Part shown: in pieces, positions 50,739-61,668 of the stretch
Layout: each line of letters opens with the position of its first letter
Position numbering within the stretch: the first letter of the stretch is position 1
NCBI RefSeq assembly: GCF_000150275.1
Contig: NW_002060944.1
Location: forward strand, 5,617,102-5,681,101
Source of the DNA: Trichoplax adhaerens
Lineage: Eukaryota > Placozoa > Uniplacotomia > Trichoplacea > Trichoplacidae
Length of the DNA: 64,000 nt
Direction of reading: 5' to 3'
Program-made: the position numbers and the translations under genes
Notes under the pieces: model-generated
Database searches by the model: none
What the model was told of the DNA's origin: nothing
Seen by the model: only the letters and a program-made list of their open reading frames with translations

Positions 50739-53700
50739 ATGCGAGAAAATAGAAAATCAAGAATAACATCAGCGCGATTACCCAGTGTCCATGATATATT
50801 TTGGGTACGTATCTATGTTTCATTTCGATTTTTTAAAACTCCCTTGAGATAGAACTCATGATATCAGATAGTATTCTTCTTCATATCGAGTCTACATACT
50901 CTTCTTTCCACATCCTTGAAGCACCAGTAAGGCAGATAAATACAAGCAACTTTTATTCACCATCTAGATCCATTGCTTTTATTTCTGTATTGAAATCAAA
51001 ATTATTTGTGTGCGTCATGGTACAACTGTAATAGTTATTCGCACGTAAATGATAAAGGACAATAATTCACTTGGTCGAAATTAGACGGTAGAAACGATAG
51101 TATCAAATACGCACACAGCAGTATAAACGTTCTTGAAAAACATCCAAGACTTGTTTACCACTAGCATAAATCTCTAGTAAACGATACTGTAATAAGGGAC
51201 ATGAACTAAATATTCTAAGTAACCTGATTTTGATTTGTCCAACGATCGTATGAATTCAACTCGATTCATGTAGCAATCTGATATCCATAGAATCGCTGAT
51301 TTGTCACGAATTTTACAACGAGTATTGTAATACAGTACTTTGCTCTTCATCAACATAATTCATATCGCCAGTTCAAAATTGCTTAGTGAACTCACCGAGA
51401 AAGAATCATAGGTAGTATTTATTAACGCATCTGGTACATCTTTATTGATAATCTTTATCCTGAACAACGTTATAATATCTTAATTAAAAGCATGTATCAC
51501 AAATAGTACACGAAGTTAAATTCAATAGACAATGTATATATATGAACTAGACATAAAATAATTGCTACAATGTTACAAGCTACTTTGATATTTTTCTGAT
51601 TCAAAATTTTAGGCAGCCAAATCCGGAGATATTGAACTTATAGAAAAATGTTACAAATCCTCCAATATCAGCGAAATACAAGCAAACGATCGATTTGACC
51701 GAAGGGGATTCGCACCATTACATTACGCAGCACAACAAAATGAAACCGATATGATTCATTACCTATTGGAAAATAAAGCAGGTATCCGTCATGACGGTTA
51801 TTTCTACATTCTATCAATTCCAGCTATCAATATTATACAGTATTCCATAAATTTCTTCAATCAGCTACCGTTCTTGATCCCGCCGTTTAAATTATATTTT
51901 TTTCTCTAAAATCAAGACATGCACTCTTCTAATTAACCTCATGCAATGCCTGTATACGTATTTGCTCTAACACAGTGTTTATTCATTTTCATATTGTCTA
52001 GATGTCAATATTCGAGGTTATGATGATTTAACCCCTCTTCATGTTGCTGCTAAATATAATAGCCTAAGCGCTGTGCGCGTTTTGCTAGATAATGGTGCAG
52101 AAGCCGATGCAAGGGACATTGATGATAGCATACCATTACATGAAGCGGTCAAAATGGGTAATTTAAAAGTGTGCAAGGTTAGTTAAACTGGTATTTTTAA
52201 CTTACAGAAAAAATATGAATTTATCAATTTATATTCTTAGCAGTCTAAGTATCACCTACAATTATCTCTTATTATAATTATGAACAGGAATTTCTTAATC
52301 GCCAGCCATCTCTGATTAATGTAACCAATAAAGATTTACAAACTCCTCTACATATTGCTTGTTTAAGGGGAAAAATTGGTGTATGCCAGTTATTAGTTAA
52401 TAAAATTGTAAGTAAAATATTACTTAATTGCAAGAATCTAACTGAGCTAGATACTACTGACAATACAATGCGATCTATAGTGCTTTGCTTGAATCATTAA
52501 GATTAAGATATTTTACAATAAAATTGTTGATCAATTACGGTATTTATTCATTCATATATTGAAAACATAGTCGGTCGGTCTAAGATATTAATGCAATTTT
52601 GATCAGGTCAGTACTTCCAGCGAGTTATTGAAAACAGCAATTGATGGTTGCATGCCGATACATTACGCCGCAGAGCAAGGTAACGTACAAATCATCGAGA
52701 CTTTGCTCGATGCAGGTTCTGCACAGGGTATCAATTTCGATAAACAACTCCAAAGTACTGATAAAGAAGGTCGAACGGTCTTATATCGTGCAGTTCAAGG
52801 TGGTAAAAAATCAGTAAGTATTTTTGATATAATCGTCATATCGATAAGAAACTAGCAAGTTAAGACTAAGTTTCTGGCATAAATACAGTACTTTATATTG
52901 ATAATTCGTCAACCTTTCTCAAAATACCGAATTTTAGTCTGTATTAGCCTGCCTTGAACATGTGCAGGATATATCCGCTGTTAAGGTATGCATTTCATCG
53001 GTATTTTAAAACTGATCCATCTTTTGCTAATGAAATCTTCTACGTATAAACATCTTTTAACACCGATAAATAGATTTCTAAATTTGTAAAAACTTAAGTA
53101 ATTCTTCTGTATTATCTTAACGCAACAAATTATCCACAACATAGATGGATGGGATGACCGTTCTTCATGAGGCAGCATCTGGAGGCTTTGCTGATATTAC
53201 AGATATCTTACTCAAGCATGGAGTATCTATCAATGCTCAGGATGAGCTTGGAAAAACAGCTCTCCATGCTGCTTGTGGTTATGGTCATATCAAAGTGATA
53301 AAAGCCTTACTTGATGGGGTAAGCATAATCTCTGGCAATCAACTTACACTGAGTGCTCTTACAGCGGATAATTTTAGATACGCTTATATCGCAACTCTAT
53401 CCTATCTAAAATGAATATACACTCTTAAATATAGTGTATTGTTGTTACCCCTATTTAGAGGCTGAATTTGGAAGTTATATTGCTACAACTACTTTTACAA
53501 TCTGCCTCATGCGTTAATTGACGTTTACAGTAAAGGAAAGCATTAAATAATTCCTCCTAGCCATTTTGTTGTTCTTAAGACAACAAACAACTGCATTCTT
53601 AAATTTTACTACTGTATGAACACATACTTTTAAAAAATTAGCAGTGCATTAAGCTTGTAGCAACATTGGCTATGCCTTGCTACTAATTTAATATTTTCAC

Positions 53701-56700
53701 ATTATAATTATACTCTAACTCAAGAGTTATACATTTCTAATTACGAAAGTTTGAATGCCATGATAGCCGCTACGCAAAATTTGAGTAAAGGCCATTTAAT
53801 ATACCATAAAATGAACAGTTTTCACGATTGCGTGAAATTAATTACTAATTTTATGGAATTGTTATGGATTAATAATTGTAGCCACCATATCTAAGGGCTG
53901 CGATGATACATTATCTGATATTAGCGCTTAATAAGTACGGTACAGTGTATACTATATAGACGCCAGTACTGGTAAGTTGAGCTCTGTTATCATATTTTAA
54001 ATCCATTTAAACTTGTTTTACGCTTTTTTACTAACGTCCATTTCCATAAAGCAAATAAAAACATTTGCTTTTAGAATCAGTAAATCTCGTATGATTACTA
54101 TATCTAGTGGTATGCTAACGGTCTCAGCGGTAAAAGAATACCCCAAAATATATGCGTGTATATAATACGTATTATTTCAGCTATATCATTTTCGTTAAAA
54201 TTAACCGTGTTAATGCCATCCTAATCGTGCTGATCTTTCGTTCATATTTTTAATCATAGGGTGCTGACATGCGGCTAGCTGATAGTAGACGCAGAACACC
54301 ATTACTTTTTGCAATAGAAAACGGCCAACTTGATGTAATCAAATTTTTATTAAAGCAAATTCCAAAAGTTGACTGTGTCGATGTGCAAGATAAGAATGGC
54401 TTGCATATAGCTGCAAGTCATGGTTATATTAGAGTTTTAACATATTTGATCATGGTAAAGCGATTTATTTATAAAATACGATAGATAATACTCAAAGTGC
54501 AAGTTTATACGGACAATAATTAACCTAAATCAATTTATGTAATATAGAAAGGAGCCAGATCTCATGTTAACAACAAGGATGTCTTTGGGAGAACGCCAAT
54601 ACATTATGCTGCAGATGAAGGCTATACCCAAGTACCGCCATACGATACAATCTTTACATATATTTTAATTACAGTATTTGTAGGCATAGCCAATTTTAGT
54701 GAATCATTCCATTTTATCTTGAAATTTGACAGATTGTAGACATTCTCTTTAGTAATGGGGGAGACCTCAATTATTCCGACATTGATACCAACACACCTCT
54801 ACACCTAGCTTGCAAGTAAGCCATATTTGACATTAACCTAAATAGTTCGAACAGATATATACTCCTTTAGATGCTGTTAACACTATGATCCCTTAAATAG
54901 TATAATTTTTCTTTTGCGTTTTCTTAATTTACGAATTCTAATTAAAGAAAAGGCGAATTTTCCTGCGTTAAATTGATATGCGATAAGTCTCTGGCTCAGT
55001 TGAATATGTATGGAGAGCGTTCTCGTACTCCATTGCACTTGGCAACTATAAATAACCATGCAAATATCGTAGAATATCTTCTTCAACGTGGAGCTGATAT
55101 TAATAAAAGGTTTAATTGTGTCGCTTAAAGCAATTACGAAAATAAGAATTAGTAAATGTTAGCACATCACTTATTACATAATCGAAATTCAAAATATTTG
55201 TCAAATTTAACTAGATCCGCAAGATATTTTACGTTATATTCGTAATATAAGTTACTGTGTTGTAATGAGATCGTAGAAATGTGCAGCTCTATGTCCACCG
55301 ATCAATACTTTATTGAGTATTAATTGCGTAGCAATAGCTAGGTTATTGGGGAGGCCTATGTCCATTTTTGGCTTCTTACGTTGCAGAATAACAGCCTGTA
55401 AAATGTATCTATTTATGATTATAAGTTTTATTTCTACAGAGATGGTAGCTATTTTACCTCACTGGATATAGCCATCGATCGAGGATATATTGAAGTTGCC
55501 GAAGTTTTATTAAGTAACCGCGCTAATGTTAACTTAACAAACAGCAACCAGGTATTACTTTCAAGGCGGGTGTTCCATCTTGCAATCTAAAGCTAACAGC
55601 CACTGCGGTCCATTGAATGTCTATTTTACAGGATACGCCACTACACATTGCTGCTAGAAAAGGTGATATCAAAACCTTGGAATTACTGCTTCACAAAGGT
55701 GGAGAGATTTTCGCTCTCAATAAAGATAATATGACATGCCTTGATCTTGCCATTGATAACGCCAATAAAGATGTTGCACTGTTACTTGTGAACCAGAAAG
55801 GGTACTAGTATAGCTTAAAAATATTAATTTGTTATTTATTTTTAGTAAAGACTGTCTAAAAATTCAATTTCTAGATATGAACTATCATTATGAAGCTAAA
55901 ACGCATTTAGTTTTAGCTAAACCTTTTAAATATTTATGATTTTAAGATCTTGCTAGCATAAGTTAATTTCTTTCTTGTTGTCTTTATGTTGAATTTTTGA
56001 TTATAGAGCTAGAAGCATTTTGATGAGAACGGACTCTAAGGGATGGACTGTCATGCAACGTTTAGTTCAAAAGTTACCAGAAGTAGCAAAGGTAAATTGG
56101 ATAATTTATGACAGTATATTTTAGCACAATTCAATTTATACAGATTCTTTTCCGTTAGGCCATCATGGATCAGTGCGTAGAATATTCTGGTCGAGACCGA
56201 ATTGCATACGAATACAAAGTAAATATTTATTTTTTACTTGTTAAATTTTAGCTATCTATGAAAAAAACTTTCTTAACTATAGTTCACTAATTATATATCT
56301 TAAAATCTTTACAATAATTATAAGATGAAATGCGATTTTACATTTATTGATCCTGGACCAGACTTTGAGGAAAATCATACTATTGAAATTAGAAACAAAA
56401 TGGTTATTCCAAATCATAACGCACTACAAGTTTGTATTTTGATATTTATTCTAGACGCTAATGATTGTATTATTCATTATGATTATCACACTTTATGTAT
56501 TCTAACATTTCCTACAACAGACAATGAAAAGATTCAAACGGGGTGAATTATTAAATCATCAACTATCTAAGGTTCTCTTGGACAGTAAATGGTAATAGAA
56601 ATAACTTCTTAAATTGACCAGAAAAACTAGACGCTACACGTTTTACCAAAATTAAAGATATTATAAAATATCTATTTTTCCTACTCCTCAAGTCATTCCC

Positions 56701-59700
56701 TAATACAAGGAATATTAATATATGCTATTCATTAACATGCCTAACAGCTAATACGCTAGGCGATTAAGATTGTACTCAAGCTAACATTTATTAAGTAAAA
56801 GAATATAAACTTTCTTCTTATTAAGCTTATCAAAATCGCAAAGTCTGCCATTATATTAAAATATATCAAATAAATAAGTAACTAGGCATTTACTCCAAAC
56901 CTAAGCTTTCCTGCAATCCTATACTATTTTGTCATTATCGAATTATTTTATAATATTTTTCAAATACCACAGCTTTTTGAGCATACTTTTACTAATTTAA
57001 GTTGACAAATTTATAGTAGCTTATCTTTATTAACCTAAGATAATTTTTATTTTCCGACTAGGAGATCATTTGGGTCCTATTTTTATTATGCTAATTTGGC
57101 AATTTATATGATATTCCTTGCCTTATTATCGTACTTTGTTGTGGATGTTAGAAGTTCATCTTACAATAGTACCCTTGTACGTGCTTTTTACCCTAAAGTG
57201 GCACCCACTACCGATCCTCCAGTGCATGTAACTGAATGGAGTAATCCAATCACTACTATAAATACAACATGGCCCTCTATATTCACTACAGAAGTGACAG
57301 AAGATACGATCGACGAAGATGATATTATTGTAATCCCAATTAAATTTTATCTGTACAAATCAATTATAATGTTGGTATGAAACCGATATTATTTGCCACA
57401 TTAATTGCTTAATGTATCAATTTTAATCTTCAATAACAGAAAAAAAAGCCTATCAACTATGCTATTCAAATTTTAGTTATTATATTCGTCAGCGTTAATC
57501 TTAGTAAAGAAGCATATCAAGTTTTTCATAAGGTAAGCTAAATTTTATACCTGGAAAGATCTCTAAAAGGTGATGATGGTCTGCTACTCGTGCGATCCTT
57601 ATCTCAACATTCTGTTATATCATCTTTAAAATGCAGAGTATTTTTAATACTGTATATTAATTCGTGATTATGCAGCCAAAACTGGTTACCTTACCTTTAA
57701 CAGCAAGATATTTAGCATATCATAGTGATAAGCCAGGTGTTACTTTATGATTTATTCGTCAATTTACTCCATCATTGAAGATAGGATTTACTATTTAACG
57801 ATTATTTTTGACTAATTACAGGTCTTGCTAATTAAGATTTGAAATATCACATATAGCACGATACTATCCCAGTTTCCAATATATCATTTTCAACAAGCTA
57901 GCAGTCGATATGATTTCTAATACACGAATGGTAAATTCATCCAACTAGCTCACTAATGATACTAAGGCTTACACTTTTCTATCTTATGGTAATAACAGCA
58001 ACATATTATTAAAGCACCGATGCTGTTAGCCTATGAGTTCTTATCTTACAAGACTTGTCACGTGTTTACTCTTTGCATGCTAGAATATTTATAGTAATTA
58101 TCTTGACATACGATGCATAATCAATTACTGTTAGGATCAAACCCCTTAGAGCTTAGTTTCCCCTTAAAAACTTGGAATGAAATAAAGTGTATTAAACCAG
58201 CTCATGAGCTCTAGAGGAAGCATATATACAGCAGTAAGAAATATCTGGCTGTGAATTTTCTTTCAATGTCTTGCTTTGTGTAGAATATATATACCCGTCT
58301 ATTTGAATGAGAACTTACTAGGATGGAGTAATAATGCCGGCTTTTGAGCAGTTGTGATACTTAATTAATATGCTACAGTACTATAGTACTATCTGAATCA
58401 GCCAGATACTGAAAAAGAATTATCAACGTTAGTGACTCACTAAATTTTTTTTGTAATCAGTTACAATTTTTAAAGTACCAAGCATATTTCCCTTCTCATA
58501 AGGCTTCCTAAATAAGAATTTGATAATTTTGGAATCTCAACTATATATTAACAGATAATTATGATTATCATATAGTGTTAGCTTAGTGTTCTTTTTTCAA
58601 ATCAGTTATAAAGATGTGATTGTTATTGATTTAAAAATGTAATGACTCTTTCAGTTATCATTCAACTTTTTCGAAAACTATTTGTAGGGTCTTAGATATT
58701 TTCGATCAGGAACAAATTACATTGAGCTCTGCATGTACGGATTTTCCTTGTTTCTGATGATCCGGCCGGGCCGTTCACCGGATGCGATGCAATGGATTTG
58801 TGGCAGTTTAGCTATTTGGCTGGCTTGGGTTAATATCTTGCTATTCTTCGAAAGGTAACAAAACTAATCTATTTAATGACTGACTTACGTTAGATCGATT
58901 CTAAATGCTATCTCAGAGTACAATTTAATCATTACAATTATTAACAGTTAAATATTTTCAACTTAGGATATCATCTCTTGGCATTTATGTAATCATGTTG
59001 AAGACAGTACTATACACCTTTCTTAAGGTTAGAATTTTCACATAGTATTACTACACTTTTAGCGAAAGAATATCACGTGAGCTAATCAGAATGTACCAAT
59101 TTATAGGTGATGTTCATCGTTATAATTTTCATCGTTGCGTTTGCCTTTGTATTTATTATATTAGCAGAGAATGAGGTAAGCACTAGAGAGTATCCAATTA
59201 AATTAGCTACCCATTTTCACTTCTTTTAACATTCATATCTTGATGAAAATGGCTGAACGCCAGCATATACTTCATTCGTATAAGGATTAAATTAATTAAT
59301 TGATCTTGATGAAACAGCTGAACGCCAGCATATACTTCATTCGTATAAGGATTAAATTAATTAATTGATCTTGCTAGAAAGTATCAGTTTTTTAGCTACC
59401 TTTTATTATCATCGTATGGTCTAGTATACGCGGACATCAACAGCTGTGTAAATTAGAAGCTTTCAATGTACTATAACATCATAAATAAGCAAAATTACCA
59501 ATTCCTATCGGTCATAATTACTCTTAATCTAAAAGAATCTTACAGTTCTCTTTTTCGGTAGCTTTTGAATATGGTTCCAATATGCGTGGATCTAAAAGAA
59601 ATTTATCTTATTAATCTAACTAGCGATTAACATCTACACTAGATCAGACTAAGTCTTTCAGTGTCGCTAAAATTGCAGGTTACAGTAATTGATTACTTTA

Positions 59701-61668
59701 CTCAAAATTTTATCATTTATTTAGTCTTAAGAATATCTCCAATCGCAATAATAGTGTTGCAGTATATGTATTAATATGCATCTCTGACTAATGTACAAGT
59801 TTTAGTTCTGCTTAGTGCTATTCGGAAATACATTAGATGTCATATTTAGCATTACATCACTACGAAATATATATTCTTACTACCGTTAAAAGGAAAGTAA
59901 ATTGTTTCTTTTCGCTGCTTTTTCAATCATAGGACGTCTACGGTAGTTTTTCTCTATCTTGCATTAAAGTCCTCAATATGATGGTCGGCGAAATCGATTA
60001 CAACGATATTTTTGTTCCTGCGATTACTAACAAAACTATACCCTATCCTTACAATTATATGACAATGATTACTTTGATTGTCTTCATGTTTCTTATGCCT
60101 ATCCTGCTAACTAATTTAATGGTAAGTAAATAAAAACTGAATTATTTGAGCCGGACGTGATGTTCGTAGTATATTTCTAAAAACGTCCTTTTTCTATATT
60201 AGAGAAATCAATTTACCTTTCATGTAATAAATAATATGCTGTTTGCTATATGTACTTACTAGATCGGTTTAGCCATTGGAGACATTGATCAAATTCAAAA
60301 ATCTGCGAATTTAAGACGGTTAGCTAATCAAGTAGACTTCCTTGATGATCTTGAACGATCAATACCAGCATATTTAAGAAAGAAATTTCATAAATCCATG
60401 GCCATTAGATACATCAATTCTTTGCCATACAAGGTTTGTAGTAAGGATATCTTGCACTATATTCAATGATAAATAGCATCTTGTAAGGGAAGTAACTAGA
60501 ATTTTAGAAGTAAAAGATGAATAGCAATATGGTCCTCAGCTAAGGTTTATTTACTAATGATTTACTATTTAATATATTAATTTCTTGTTCTAGTTGTACT
60601 CTTTAATTTATGGTGATGTTACCGACAACAACGAAAGTAGTCTAGAACCAAACGACGAACAATTTAGAAAAATTTTTACAGAGTTGGATTCCCATCAGCA
60701 TCAGTAAGCCAATATAAGCTGTATATTGTAACAATATGTAACTTAAAGATTTTCCTATCAGTTATAATTAGGTTTAAAATCATTTCAAAAGTAAAACAAT
60801 TTGACTGATTACTATTGATTGATATAAAGACATTCGAATCTTATGATGAGTTGGATGTTTAATTTTTAACATTTGGTAATCATAATCTAGAAAAATCGAG
60901 TAGTTTACTGCTACAAAAGTTAAGGCTTCTGAGCATTTCTCAAAATGTATGATAAATGAATCAACTTCGAACCTGAATACTTCACAGTTAAACCACAACA
61001 ATATTAACCTGTATTAACTTCTTATCAATTCTATTTTTAGATTTTGATAGATTAATCATAATTATCGCTGTATACCTCATGTACTACAGTATTTTGATTT
61101 TACTTATTAGATAGAAGAGAAATTTCCATTTTATCAATTCTTTGCAAGCTATGATTAGCATTAGGATTATCGTATTGTTAATATACTTATTCTATAGTAC
61201 TTTAGCAACAATCCCATCAATTTCATCAGATAGAAGAGAAATTTCAATCTTCAATTTTTCCTCTATTCATATTTTTGTAGACAAGCTACGCAGAAGTTAA
61301 GGACACGATTGATTAATCATAACAGATATTATCACTGTATTCGATATAGACTATTTCAACAAACCATTTTAACAATTTTATCAGATAGTATTAGGCTTTT
61401 AATAATTTATTTTGCTCTAATTTACCGCTAGTTCGCGGAGCATAGTTATAAATAAGATGTAGAACAGCATACAACCGACTATAAAGGATGTACTATTTAC
61501 ATCATGCCATAACGTAACATCCTCAATTTATAACCTTAAAGATATTTTTCTGATTGCAGGATGAAAAATCTCTCGCTACAAGTAGATAAAGTGCTCAAAC
61601 TATTATCCGATAGAAAATGTGATAAAGAACATGATTCACTACTTGAGAGCTTGCAAACACCGATTTGA
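50739..61668 (+). CDS. TRPA1-like: Gene E: most diverged TRPA1-like ankyrin cation channel of the array
   Basis: Complete gene, about 1107 aa. Exons: 50739-50804, 51613-51781, 52002-52177, 52288-52407, 52607-52813, 52938-52985, 53145-53318, 54260-54454, 54548-54631, 54733-54815, 54948-55109, 55440-55551, 55632-55801, 56007-56091, 56159-56218, 56325-56429, 56521-56591, 57062-57329, 57440-57532, 58688-58854, 58967-59027, 59107-59175, 59933-60121, 60263-60433, 60594-60703, 61560-61668. Exon 1 was placed because its ORF ends PSVHDIFW at a good gtacgt donor in phase 0 and continues naturally into AAKSGDIELIEKC, a first ankyrin helix; an upstream in-frame stop supports this ATG. Same 16-repeat domain, six membrane segments and VGEIDY filter (exon 59933). 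The post-S6 sequence is IGLAIGDIDQIQKSA. It has the longest S1-S2 loop of the five, ending in an acidic stretch, and the longest tail. Exon 4 runs four codons past its paralogues to reach a consensus gtaagt. The acceptor before 54948 is poor but preserves both frame and the 162-nt exon length. Confidence 0.88.
57533..58687. other. Long intron of gene E between S2 and S3 exons
   Basis: A 1.15-kb intron; nothing coding or repeated recognised. Homologous introns in A-D are about 130-180 bp, so the expansion is specific to E. Confidence 0.6.
59238..59373. repeat. Recent 66-bp tandem duplication in an intron of gene E
   Basis: Units 59238-59303 and 59304-59369 differ only near their starts (GAAAATGG versus GAAACAG). 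They lie between the S5 exon (59107-59175) and the pore exon (59933). The low divergence implies a recent event, probably polymorphic in the species. Confidence 0.75.

Noticed and set aside
51174-51356. Minus-strand 60-codon frame inside intron 1 of gene E
   Set aside because: No domain pattern; it does not align with the possible SUMO-like fragment nearby.
1-61668. Ankyrin exons read as separate small ankyrin-repeat genes or a bacterial ankyrin cluster
   Set aside because: The frames are bounded by GT/GC...AG signals, keep phase, and join into TRPA1-length proteins with membrane segments, so they are exons of a few large genes.
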